From contig JAPFFF010000017.1 in the NCBI GenBank assembly GCA_039105265.1, positions 1,736,001 to 1,800,000 on the forward strand: DNA of 64,000 bases. Reading direction: 5' to 3'. Below the pieces are notes generated by a model. It was not told the DNA's origin, searched no databases, and saw only the letters and a list, made by a program, of their open reading frames with translations. This DNA comes from Tritrichomonas musculus (taxonomy: Eukaryota > Parabasalia > Tritrichomonadida > Tritrichomonadidae). The first letter of the stretch is position 1, and every line of letters starts with the position of its first letter. The translations under genes were made by a program, and so were the position numbers. This document shows positions 10,014 to 18,729 of the stretch, one piece after another.

Positions 10014-11102
10014 TTAAGACCATTTTAATATTTGCGGTGGTATCGTTTGTTGTTTGCTCCAATATTCACGTTCCATTCGACTCAACATCGCTGGGTTGCC
10101 TTCTCTCAAATTTCTCGCTGCTATCTTATCTTTCACACCGCCTTCATAAACGACTTGATATTGATTCGATTTTTTATTGTAGCCTGTTATTTTGTCAATA
10201 ATTCCACGTTTGCCATCCTTCAATGTCTCAGCGATATTTTTATTATCTGTCTTCACTAATTGATATCCAGGATATTTATCAACTGATTTATCTTTAGCTT
10301 TAATCATAAATTGATTACCTATTTTTGAATCAACTATATATGCCTCTTTGCTGACACGTGAACGTCTTTTTGCCTTCGCCCACGATGGACCATCAATGTT
10401 AACAATTCTCACTCTATCATCAGGCTTATAATCATATGGATTATTTTTAGACATTTTTTTAATATATTCCATTTCATCATCTTCTGTTATATCATTTGGT
10501 GCTCTATTGTTCAATGATTTGTGTGGTGTTTCATTATATGCTTCAATTAATGATTTCATTTCATCTTCAGCAATATATCTATTTTCACCTATCATATCCC
10601 TAATTGTTCTCATGAATCGATTTATTATTCCCAACACATTATGATTATTATCTTCTGTTGTTCTATAAATAATGTTCTTTGATTTAATGTAATCCAAGAA
10701 TTCATTTGACAAATACGCTGGGTCTTGGTCTGACGTTATTGAATACACATTTTTGACATCATCAATGAATTTATTAAATGCTTCTATTATTGTTTTTGCT
10801 CCTTTCCCAACCAATGGATAACTGTAAGCTTTGCGTGTATTTATATTAATGAACATCAAATAATTTAATTCATTCTTTCGTCTGTTATTAATGAACGTAT
10901 CCATTTGATATCCTCCAGGATGTTTTGAATAGATGTTCATATATTTTGGTTTGTCTGGTACTACATCATGAATGATATTATTTTTCAAATATTCTCTTGC
11001 TTCCTTTTCATTAAATCCATATCTTTTCGCTAGTGGTACAAATTTTGATGGTGTCCGCCATGGAAAACGATTATATAAATCTTCAATTGATTTGAAAGTC
11101 AT
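10014..11102 (-). CDS. Retroviral-type (rve) integrase of Polinton A
   Basis: The 362-residue protein inserts element DNA into the host genome. It has an N-terminal helical region, then an RNase H-like core in which YLMFININTRKAYSYP forms the first strands and ITSDQDPAYLSNEF carries the second acidic position. The segment NHNVLGIINRFMRT follows where the third catalytic motif of the family lies. The C-terminal part (DDRVRIVNIDGPSWAK through EAYIVDSKIG) looks like a small SH3- or chromo-like barrel, common at integrase C-termini. Its start ATG is separated by one base from the stop of the next gene (11104), so the two are probably expressed as neighbours in one block. Family assignment is strong. 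Confidence 0.9.
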   Translation of the reverse strand: MTFKSIEDLYNRFPWRTPSKFVPLAKRYGFNEKEAREYLKNNIIHDVVPDKPKYMNIYSKHPGGYQMDTFINNRRKNELNYLMFININTRKAYSYPLVGKGAKTIIEAFNKFIDDVKNVYSITSDQDPAYLSNEFLDYIKSKNIIYRTTEDNNHNVLGIINRFMRTIRDMIGENRYIAEDEMKSLIEAYNETPHKSLNNRAPNDITEDDEMEYIKKMSKNNPYDYKPDDRVRIVNIDGPSWAKAKRRSRVSKEAYIVDSKIGNQFMIKAKDKSVDKYPGYQLVKTDNKNIAETLKDGKRGIIDKITGYNKKSNQYQVVYEGGVKDKIAARNLREGNPAMLSRMEREYWSKQQTIPPQILKWS

Positions 11103-11103
11103 T

Positions 11104-12147
11104 TTATATATATAACAACTTCTGATGATTCATCATCTGCATTTCAATCATAAAACTTTCACTAACTGGTAATTTCACAGGCATTTTATAATTACGACCA
11201 CTGTAAAATTCAATCCAAAATGTTTGGTCAGTAGAATTCAATTTGAAATATTTGATTGGCGAAAAGTTTTGATAACTATTTCCAACATATCCCTTGCTTG
11301 TCTCTTCAGCTATTGATGAATACACTTTGCAACTGTGTCTATCCCATACATTCTCAAATTTAATTTCTTTCATCCATTTTCCTTCAACCTTGTCATCAGT
11401 GATGTTCATATAATTGTTCGGGTCATTTTGAAATGGCTCAAAGCCAACATTCATGATATCCGCAAAATCGCATTTAACATGTGGTTCGTTATACTGTTCT
11501 TTGTTATTTTTGTCATAATGTCTATATTTGAATTTAATAGCTATTTCAACATTACATAATTTATTTTTATCATCTTCATCTACTTCATCTTCCTTTAGTT
11601 CATTCGCTGCTGAATAAATAGTTTCGATAAACATCTTTTTGTTGTAGTCATAGTATCCGTCCATTTGAACATCTTTAATTCGTTTTTGGTTTTTGATATA
11701 CATCTCGGGTATCTCTTCATCATTGATGAAAAACTTTGGATAACCTTCTTTCCATTGATAATTATTGTAATGTCTAAAAGCGATATTCAATTGTTCATTC
11801 ATATCTTTCCATACTTCTCTCAAATCCTTGTCTGTTGATAACCATGAAACAATATTGCATTCAACTTGACTCACTTTCGATGTGTTATTTCTGAAATATT
11901 TTTTGACTTTGATATTGAATTCTAATTTACGACGTCTCGCTAACATCCATATTGTACGAAAGCCGATAATTGTCTCTCCTTTGTCTGCAGTGCACCAATC
12001 AGCTGGCAAATTAAAATAAAATCTATTTGGTCTGTCATTGTCTTGCCGTCCATCTTCCCTGAAGAACACGTATTCTTTTGGTATTGGTGTGTAATCGATT
12101 GGGTCAGTTAATCGTTTCATTTGTGATATCAATAAATTATATTTCAT
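11104..12147 (-). CDS. Polinton A structural protein candidate next to integrase
   Basis: A 347-residue protein that I cannot name with certainty. It lies directly upstream of the integrase on the same strand, near the right end of the element. The sequence alternates strand-like segments with charged loops. FYFNLPADWCTADKG near the start and FWIEFYSGRNYKMPVKLP near the end suggest a beta-sandwich protein, and a minor capsid or penton-like role is possible. An acidic loop (ELKEDEVDEDDKNK) lies near residue 190. There is no signal peptide, membrane segment or nuclease motif. With the gene at 7787 also a penton candidate, at most one call is likely right; structure prediction would separate them. 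Confidence 0.5.
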   Translation of the reverse strand: MKYNLLISQMKRLTDPIDYTPIPKEYVFFREDGRQDNDRPNRFYFNLPADWCTADKGETIIGFRTIWMLARRRKLEFNIKVKKYFRNNTSKVSQVECNIVSWLSTDKDLREVWKDMNEQLNIAFRHYNNYQWKEGYPKFFINDEEIPEMYIKNQKRIKDVQMDGYYDYNKKMFIETIYSAANELKEDEVDEDDKNKLCNVEIAIKFKYRHYDKNNKEQYNEPHVKCDFADIMNVGFEPFQNDPNNYMNITDDKVEGKWMKEIKFENVWDRHSCKVYSSIAEETSKGYVGNSYQNFSPIKYFKLNSTDQTFWIEFYSGRNYKMPVKLPVSESFMIEMQMMNHQKLLYI

Positions 12148-13118
12148 TCATTGTTATTGGTGGTGCGTTATCATTTATGATAGCAACACATGAAATCATC
12201 ACCAACAGCTCCGACATCGAGGTTATACATTAAATATAAGCGCCACGAGACGTAAATCATGACATTTCTTCTTGATTGTCATCTTGTCGTTTTCGTTATT
12301 AAAATAGACCAAAAGTGTAAGTTTCATGTGTGTAGTGTGGTGTGAAACACCCACTACCATATCTAACTGTAAATCCCATTTTGTCCATTTAAAATTTTAA
12401 TTGGGATAAACATTCCTATAAATTTGAATACAGCCCGACAGTTCGGTTGAGAACACATTAGACGCTAAGCTTGATAAATTTTCAATATTTGAATTGCGTA
12501 GGTGATAGGTAGCATTGTTTATTGAATGTAACGCAGATAAGATTAGTTGCCGAGGAAACATTTTGGAAACTGCCATTTATGTCTTATTAGTAGAACGCAA
12601 AATTAATAATAATTGGCAGGGATATTCAATTTTTTATCGTTTTTTATTTTGCCGTAATAAATTCACCTTTTTTTAGAAAATTCAATTGAGCTATACTTTC
12701 TGAACTTTCTTAGAAAATTGAAAGCTTAATCGTATAATTTTTTTTTTTTAATGAAAAATTCTTTGAATTTATTCTATTGAGCTGGACTTAATTGAATAGA
12801 CCTTTACAATAAGTTCAAAATTTGAATTTTTGAAAAAAAAAAAAAAAAAAAAAACCCGATCGTTTTTGATTTAAAAAGGAATTTGATAATATGCATAAAT
12901 ATTCTTAAATATACTAAACAATCATATTTATTTTAATTTTATAATCTAAAATAAAATGTTATAATATAAATTAATTATTATTAAATTAATATTATACTAT
13001 ATAATAAAGATATTTAATAATTTTATAAATGAAATTGTTAGTTATAACTAACAATATTTAAAAATTATTAAATAAATTCTCAAAATCGGTCATTTCACAA
13101 AATTTTCAAACATTTCAA
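12148..13118. other. Spacer: end of Polinton A and host intergenic DNA
   Basis: No gene is supported here. An imperfect hairpin at 12332-12357 (GTAGTG ... CACTAC with an inner GGTGT/ACACC stem) may mark element-terminal DNA. From about 12480 the sequence becomes very AT-rich, with a 20-base A run near 12834, which is typical of host spacers in this window. The exact element/host boundary could not be fixed. Confidence 0.5.
13090..13095 (+). promoter_or_regulatory. Initiator-like TCATTT upstream of metacaspase-like gene
   Basis: TCATTT lies 29 bp before the ATG at 13119 and fits the trichomonad initiator consensus TCA-Y-(T/A). The motif is short and the region AT-rich, so a chance match is possible. 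Confidence 0.4.
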
Positions 13119-14612
13119 ATGGGACAAGAAGGATCAGTGCAAGCTCCACAATATACAGTTAAAGATGGTTTTGAGTGCGAACAATTCCAGAAACAGCACA
13201 ATGCAAACCAACCCGAACTTGTTTTACAACAGTTATCAAGTATTGGAACAGACCTTTCCAAAATATCTCCAAAAGTACCGATTCCTATGGCTATTCCACA
13301 TCCAAAAGTTCTATTTCTTATTTGCAATACATATACATCAAGCGAATATAAGTTAGGATCTGGACCACTTAACGATTCTTTAGCAGTTGCTTCATTTCTT
13401 AAGCAAATTGGATATACTGTTTTCTTTCTTCATAACTCAAGCAAACCAATTTTTGTTGAATGGTTCAAACATATATTAAAGAACGCAACTACAGAGCTCA
13501 TAGTGTTTTTCGCTGGTCGTGCATGTGCTGTCAAAGAAGGTGAAGCAAATGGAAATAATGAAGTTATGCTCTTTGATGACGGATATGTTAAAGATGACGA
13601 GCTAAGCGACTTATTATCACAATGCAGAGGACCAAATCAAAAAACTGTTTTACTTTCTGATTGCTGTCATTCTGCAACAATTTGGGATCTTGATAGCTTT
13701 AAAGTTCGTCCACCACAAAATATTTTGACAATTTCAGCTGCAAAAGATTCACAAGGAACTCTTGATACCAAAGAGCAAGGAATATTTACTCTATATTTCT
13801 GGAAGATTTGGTCTGAAGATCCTTCAATTACTGTAAAACAAATGAAAGATAAAATTGCTTCTCCTCTTAGTAAATATCAAATACACCTCGATTATTATAC
13901 AACAACCCCTGAATTATTAGATCAGCCAATCTTCACAAAACCAGAGGAAAACCAACCAAAGCCTTTAATATCAACTAAAACCATAGGCTCAACTAAAACT
14001 ACAAAGCCAGCAGAACCAGCTAAGCAACCAGAACCAGCTAAACCAGCTAAAGTTGAAAAACCAGTAGCAACAGAAAGAGATGTATCAATTCCAGCAACAC
14101 AAGAAGCTACACCAGCCACACAAGAAGCTACACCGGCCACACAAAAAGCTACACCAGCCACACAAAAAGCTACACCAGCCACACAAGAAGCTACACCAGC
14201 CACACAAGAAGCTACACCAGCAACACAAGAAGCCACACCAGCCACACAAGAAGCCACACCAGCAACACAAGAAGCCACACCAACAACACAAGAAGCCACA
14301 CCAACAACACAAGAAGCCACTCCAGCAAAAGATGAAAAATCTTCAGATGATGAAGATGATAAATCGTCAAGCGATGATGAAGATAAAAAAGCCAAAAAAT
14401 CAGAGTCTTCAAGTGATGATGAAGACAAAAAAGCCAAAAAATCAGAGTCTTCAAGTGATGATGAAGACAAAAAAGCTAAAAATTCAGAGTCTTCAAGTGA
14501 TGATGAAGATAAAAAAGCCAAAAAATCAGATTCTTCAGACGACGAAGATGATAAATCTGATAAAGGCTCAGACTCATCTAATGATGAAGATGATAAATCA
14601 GATGACGAATAA
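13119..14612 (+). CDS. Metacaspase-like (clan CD) protein with repeat tail; catalytic His position altered
   Basis: The N-terminal 270 residues form a caspase-like fold: VLFLICNTYTSS, then GPLNDSLAVASFLKQIGY, as in metacaspases. The nucleophile motif LLSDCCHSA is present (Cys183 in this numbering). Where active metacaspases have a Gly-His pair at the end of the preceding strand, this protein reads VFFAGRAC, with Arg134 in place of His. It may therefore be a non-proteolytic member. From about residue 326 the chain is low complexity: around a dozen ATQEATP-type heptads, then acidic SSSDDEDKKAK repeats to the end. These look like a flexible, highly charged tail. The start is the first ATG, 29 bp after a TCATTT initiator-like motif. 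Fold assignment is good; loss of activity is inference. Confidence 0.85.
   Translation: MGQEGSVQAPQYTVKDGFECEQFQKQHNANQPELVLQQLSSIGTDLSKISPKVPIPMAIPHPKVLFLICNTYTSSEYKLGSGPLNDSLAVASFLKQIGYTVFFLHNSSKPIFVEWFKHILKNATTELIVFFAGRACAVKEGEANGNNEVMLFDDGYVKDDELSDLLSQCRGPNQKTVLLSDCCHSATIWDLDSFKVRPPQNILTISAAKDSQGTLDTKEQGIFTLYFWKIWSEDPSITVKQMKDKIASPLSKYQIHLDYYTTTPELLDQPIFTKPEENQPKPLISTKTIGSTKTTKPAEPAKQPEPAKPAKVEKPVATERDVSIPATQEATPATQEATPATQKATPATQKATPATQEATPATQEATPATQEATPATQEATPATQEATPTTQEATPTTQEATPAKDEKSSDDEDDKSSSDDEDKKAKKSESSSDDEDKKAKKSESSSDDEDKKAKNSESSSDDEDKKAKKSDSSDDEDDKSDKGSDSSNDEDDKSDDE
14094..14330 (+). repeat. 21-bp coding tandem repeat (heptads ATQEATP)
   Basis: About eleven 21-bp units inside the metacaspase-like gene encode variants of Ala-Thr-Gln-Glu-Ala-Thr-Pro. 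Units differ mainly at Ala/Thr and Glu/Lys positions, which suggests slippage expansion that keeps the frame. Confidence 0.9.
14340..14610 (+). repeat. 42-bp acidic/lysine coding tandem repeat
   Basis: Units of about 42 bp encode SESSSDDEDKKAKK-like 14-mers, four times with minor variation, then degenerate Asp/Ser-rich copies to the stop codon. They give a long charged tail resembling casein-kinase-2-type acidic serine clusters. Confidence 0.85.
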
Positions 14613-14987
14613 TTAATTTCATATTAATAACTTGAAAAATAAATATTTATTTAATAATATTATAAATATCTTTACACATTTTACAGATATGAAATCATGA
14701 TAAATTTTTGTAAAAAATTGAATAATTGTTTCCGACTTTTTCAGAAGTTTTCAAGTTATTGAATTAAAAAAATTAAAGAATTTGCACTGAGTATGTTTTA
14801 AATGACATTTTAAATCAAATGTTCATGATGCAAGCCTTGTTGATCAATGTGAAAACGCAATTGTACTCTGTATGAAATTATGAATGATTTATGTTTCAAT
14901 GCTAAAAAAACGTTTTTTTTTTATTAACGGAAAAAAAAGTGACGTCAAATAAAAAGGTGATAATTCGTTAGATTTCGATCAATCGAT
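14613..14987 (+). other. Intergenic spacer, no gene seen
   Basis: This is AT-rich spacer between two plus-strand genes. I see no RNA gene, repeat or clear initiator motif in it; a T run near 14910 is the only landmark. Confidence 0.5.
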
Positions 14988-17849
14988 ATGTCGACTCGTG
15001 ACGTCTATTTATTCACAGAATTAAGTCAAGCGCGAAAAGATCTTGGAAAGGATCAAGTTAAGCAATTTTTAGGGCTCAAAGGAGCAAATCTCACTGAACT
15101 CACAAGCATTGAAGGCGTTCCTGTTCCGAAAGGCTTTACGATTTCAACAAGAGCGTGTAATGAATTTTTGTCAGCAGCTTCAGATCCTCCTGTTCTTAAT
15201 GATACAGTTTGGGATGCCGTTGTTTCCAGTGTTCAGAAACTTGAAGAAGAAACAGAAAGAAAGTTTGGTGATGGAGAAAAGCCGCTTATTTTTAGCTGCC
15301 GACCATCACCTTCATCTTCTATGCCACAAATTTTACAGACATTTTTCAATGTTGGTTATAACGATAAAGCCGTTGCAGCTATTGGCACATCAATCGAAAA
15401 TCCAGTATTTGCGCATGGAAATTATCGCCGATATTTACAAGATTATGCTACTATCGTTCTCAAAATCAGTCAAGAAAAAATAGATGAAGTTATTCAAACT
15501 TTTAATAACAGTGCAACCGAGCCTGAAGAACTTGAAAAGTACGAAACTCAACTTAAAGAACTCATTGAGCAAGAAACAGGAGATCCATTTCCACAAGAAC
15601 CACTCGAACAGCTTAAGAAAATCATAATTACTATATTTGAATCATGGAACAGTGATCAAGCGCAAGAATTTCGCGAGCAAAACAATATTCCGTACGAGCA
15701 AGGTACTGCCGTTATCGTTCAAACAGAAGTTTACGGTAATCTCAATGAAACATCTGGTGCTGGATTTGTATATACACGAAATCCATCCAGTGGAGAGAAT
15801 GCACCAACAGGTAACTATCTTTCACAATCCACCGGACTTGATTTAATCAATAAATCTCGAAGTCCAGAACCATATGGATCACTTGAACAATCATCACAAG
15901 CAGCATTCGAAAAGTTCTCCGAAGTTATGAAAAAAATCGAAGGCCATTTCAAAAATGTCCAAAAAATTGATTTTACAGTAGAAAATAATGAGTTATGGAT
16001 TCTTCAAACGCAAGATACCCGGATTAACTCGCGCGCGTTATTTAAAGTTCTTGTAGACATGGTTAATGATAGTGTTATGAGCAAAGAAGAATCAATTGAA
16101 CGTCTTAGCCTTGCTGATATCGAAGGATGTTGCCCAGATGACCCAGAAGATCAAAAAGAAGATGAAACAGAAAACAACGAAGGTGACAATAATGCTACAG
16201 AAAATGCAGCAGCGACAACAGAAGAGCCACCTGAAAAATACAAACTAGAAGAAGAACAAGAACTTCAACAGCTTTTAGCATGGTCGGATGAAGTTCGTCA
16301 AACTGAAGGTCTTCGTGATAAACCAACTACAGAAGATAAAGGATTTCCTAATCGAGGAGTTGGTATTCGGTGCAACTATACAATGAAAATTGGTGAGCCT
16401 AATGAAAACCCAGAAGGAGGTGAAAATAACGCAGATCCAGAAATAACAATGAGTAAATCACTTGGAGCAGATGGTTTTGTTGTTAGCACAGAAAACCTGT
16501 TTTTAAGTGAACAGCGAATTGAAATTGTTCGTAAGATTCTCCTTTCAGAAAAAGAAGAAGAAAAAAAGGCGGCTATGAAAGAGCTTGTTGAACAACAAAC
16601 TTCAGAATACGCAGCCATCTTTGAAGGTCTTGGAGGAAGCCCATGCGTCATCCGTCTTCCAGATGTTTCAGTTACTGACTTCCTTCCTGATCTAATGGAT
16701 CTTGCAATTGAAATCGAACGAATCAAATCACGAATTGAATATGGCATTGCAGTTGAAGAAGAAGAGAAAGCAGAGCCAGAACCTAATGCAGAAGGAGGAG
16801 AAAATGAAAACGAAAATGAGGCTGAAAAAGAAGGAGATGGTGAAAATGCAGATCAAGGAAACAATGAAAACGAAGAAGAAAAAGGAGAAAAAGAAGAAGG
16901 CAATGAGCAAGAAGGAGAAGGAACTGAAAAGAAAGAAGAAGTGAAGAAAGAAGAAAAGCCACCAAAACCCAAGCCAATTGAAATTAAGCAAAGACTTTTC
17001 GAAAAGGTATCGGGTCTTATTGAAGAAAACACTAAACAAGGAATCAGAGGAGCAAGATTATTTATCTTATTCCCTGACTTTCTACAAACAGTTTTGAAAG
17101 GCCTTATTGAAGGTTCAACTACAGCCCAAGGACGAGGACAACAAGTTTCACCAGATGTTGTTTTACCATTTGTTACAACATCTAAAGAATTCCATTGTTT
17201 CCAGAAAGAATTTGATAAAGCACTTAAAGATTTTGCTGCAGAGAAAGAATCAGAATGTCCAGTACAATTCCGACTTGGATGTGAAATAAATGTTGTCAAC
17301 ATCGCATATGAAACAGAAGAAATTGCAAAAATGGGCGCTGCTTTCATTACTGTTGATCAAATTGGCCTCACTACCAATGTTTATGGCTACGGAAAAGAAG
17401 AAAGTGAAGAAACATTTAATAAAGAATATAAGAAGAATCAAGTATATCGTGAAGCTGGTAATAATAAATATGAGCCACCATTTTCTGCATTTGATATCGA
17501 AGGCCTTGGTAAATTAATTGGACGAAGCATATTAGCAGCAAGAAGTAATAAAGAAGATCTTGAATTTGGAATCTGCACAAATGATCGAGGATACGAAGAA
17601 ACATCTTTCGAAGTTTATCATAAGATCGGTGTTAATTATGTCTCATGCAGATTTTCACGTCTACCAGTTGCCCGTGTTGTATCAGCTAAATATGTTGCTA
17701 AAGACAAGCTTTCACGAGAAAGACAATCACAAGAAAACGAAGAAAGTAGTAGCGCTATAGAAGGAAACCAGGATAATAATAATACTCTTAACAAACCATC
17801 AAATGATGATACAACAACAACAGAAACAGAATCAACATATGAAGATTAA
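14988..17849 (+). CDS. Divergent pyruvate, phosphate dikinase-like protein lacking the phosphohistidine domain
   Basis: The 953-residue protein aligns by eye with PPDK in order. N-terminal nucleotide-binding segments include FLGLKGANLTELTS and the ATP-grasp stretch GTAVIVQTEVYGNL...YTRNPSSGE. The C-terminal barrel segments include IFEGLGGSPCVIRLPD, GICTNDRG and VNYVSCRFSRLPVARV. The swivelling phosphohistidine domain (normally GGMTSHAA-like) is not seen. Residues about 390-425, where it should begin, are instead a short acidic stretch leading into LLAWSDEVRQTEG. The usual GLCRTEHMF reads GFVVSTENLF. A second Glu/Lys/Asn-rich insert lies at about 597-665. Ordinary PPDK (about 880 aa) needs the His domain to pass phosphate between sites, so this paralog probably does not catalyse the full reaction. 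It may be structural or regulatory. Domain loss is seen; the role is unknown. Confidence 0.85.
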   Translation: MSTRDVYLFTELSQARKDLGKDQVKQFLGLKGANLTELTSIEGVPVPKGFTISTRACNEFLSAASDPPVLNDTVWDAVVSSVQKLEEETERKFGDGEKPLIFSCRPSPSSSMPQILQTFFNVGYNDKAVAAIGTSIENPVFAHGNYRRYLQDYATIVLKISQEKIDEVIQTFNNSATEPEELEKYETQLKELIEQETGDPFPQEPLEQLKKIIITIFESWNSDQAQEFREQNNIPYEQGTAVIVQTEVYGNLNETSGAGFVYTRNPSSGENAPTGNYLSQSTGLDLINKSRSPEPYGSLEQSSQAAFEKFSEVMKKIEGHFKNVQKIDFTVENNELWILQTQDTRINSRALFKVLVDMVNDSVMSKEESIERLSLADIEGCCPDDPEDQKEDETENNEGDNNATENAAATTEEPPEKYKLEEEQELQQLLAWSDEVRQTEGLRDKPTTEDKGFPNRGVGIRCNYTMKIGEPNENPEGGENNADPEITMSKSLGADGFVVSTENLFLSEQRIEIVRKILLSEKEEEKKAAMKELVEQQTSEYAAIFEGLGGSPCVIRLPDVSVTDFLPDLMDLAIEIERIKSRIEYGIAVEEEEKAEPEPNAEGGENENENEAEKEGDGENADQGNNENEEEKGEKEEGNEQEGEGTEKKEEVKKEEKPPKPKPIEIKQRLFEKVSGLIEENTKQGIRGARLFILFPDFLQTVLKGLIEGSTTAQGRGQQVSPDVVLPFVTTSKEFHCFQKEFDKALKDFAAEKESECPVQFRLGCEINVVNIAYETEEIAKMGAAFITVDQIGLTTNVYGYGKEESEETFNKEYKKNQVYREAGNNKYEPPFSAFDIEGLGKLIGRSILAARSNKEDLEFGICTNDRGYEETSFEVYHKIGVNYVSCRFSRLPVARVVSAKYVAKDKLSRERQSQENEESSSAIEGNQDNNNTLNKPSNDDTTTTETESTYED

Positions 17850-18303
17850 TTAATTATTTTTTTAAGCTCGGAGAAAATTTTTCTTTTAAAATATTTATCA
17901 AAAAAAAGATAAATGGAGAAAACACCAAGCTTGTTGTAGCCTGTTCTTAAAAACTCATAAAATCTAAAAATCATCTTTTTTTTATTCCAAGAAAACATAT
18001 TAAATGTAAAAAAAGGTATTAATGTGATTATGAAAGAGAAGATTTTTCAGCTTCATTTTAAAGGAAACAGACCCATCAATTGAGTTTTGGCTTAAAGGTG
18101 TTATTTCAGCAAAAAGATTTTTTATAAAAATGTAACTTTTTTTATGTTAAAAAAGTGGATTTTTTTGAAAAAATTCTTGGAATATCAGATTATTTTTAAT
18201 TTAAAAATTCAGAGTTTTTTAATCGCTTAAAAGAAAAAAAAGTCGGTTTTTCCTTTAAGCGATCATTTTTGACCTAAATACGGTGATTTAACCGTTTTAC
18301 TTA

Positions 18304-18339
18304 AAGGTATAACCGCCAAATTTATAGCGGTTATACCTT
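18304..18339. repeat. Perfect 13-bp-stem hairpin
   Basis: Arms 18304-18316 and 18327-18339 are exact reverse complements around a 10-base AT-rich loop. No T run follows directly. It may be part of a degraded MITE. Confidence 0.6.
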
Positions 18340-18579
18340 CAAGCGATTAAAATAGGTGAATTTATAATATATTTATTTGACCTTATTTCCTTAAAGGAAA
18401 GGACAAATATTTGATAGAACAAACAACCAAATATTAATTCAATTATTATTTTTATTGCTAAATAACTAGGCTTTTGTGTCCAGTGAACTGAATGCCCTTT
18501 TTTGACTTTTTGATAAGAGTTGTCACTTTTTCATGGACAAAAAACGTGTTTTTTTATCGGGTTTTTATTCAATTTTTTG

Positions 18580-18613
<34 letters not shown>

Positions 18614-18721
18614 CAAATGCTTTTTTTGGATAGTTTGATCTTTTTTAAGAAAATAAGTTTATGGCATATAATAAATGGCTATTTTATAATAAAATGCATT
18701 TTGCAATACTATTTTAAATGA

Positions 18722-18729
18722 TAGCGAAC
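18722..18729 (+). repeat. Target-site duplication TAGCGAAC (left)
   Basis: This matches exactly the 8 bases at 19836-19843 that follow the right terminus of the hAT-like element. Confidence 0.75.

Larger units (their letters stand above)
1..12360. mobile_element. Polinton/Maverick element A (left part outside window)
   Basis: The block carries the Polinton hallmark set: protein-primed family B DNA polymerase, retroviral-type (rve) integrase and a packaging-type ATPase, together with a giant fibre-like protein and two candidate capsid proteins. Genes are closely packed and on both strands. The polymerase frame is open at the left edge, so the left terminus lies outside the window. The right end is placed only roughly, after the last gene (12147) and before host spacer DNA; an imperfect hairpin at 12332-12357 is the last structured piece. 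No terminal inverted repeat or target duplication could be paired. Most genes read open, so the copy looks fairly young. A small inverted-repeat element sits inside it at 8838-9103. No major capsid protein or protease was recognised in the visible part. Confidence 0.88.
17850..18729. other. Intergenic spacer with hairpins and an old transposon-end remnant
   Basis: No gene is supported. A perfect 13-bp-stem hairpin lies at 18304-18339 (arms AAGGTATAACCGC and its complement, 10-base loop). A 15-bp palindrome, TTTCCTTAAAGGAAA, follows near 18387. CTTTAAGCGAT and CTTAAAGG motifs recur in both orientations at about 18040-18400. At 18466 CTAGGCTTTTGTGTCCAGTGAA resembles, in degenerate form, the terminus of the hAT-like element starting at 18730, so an older related copy may lie here. 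A long A run spans about 18582-18611. Confidence 0.5.

Noticed and set aside
13922-14521. Long minus-strand frame opposite the metacaspase-like gene
   Set aside because: It is an artefact of the 21- and 42-bp coding repeats; all plus-strand evidence supports the other strand.
16702-17039. Lys- and Phe-rich frames on both strands in the PPDK-like gene
   Set aside because: They are shadows of the Glu/Asn-rich insert in the true frame.
18582-18611. Long A run as a retrotransposon tail
   Set aside because: Many spacers here have A or T runs of 20-30 bases with no adjacent reverse-transcriptase sequence or duplication.
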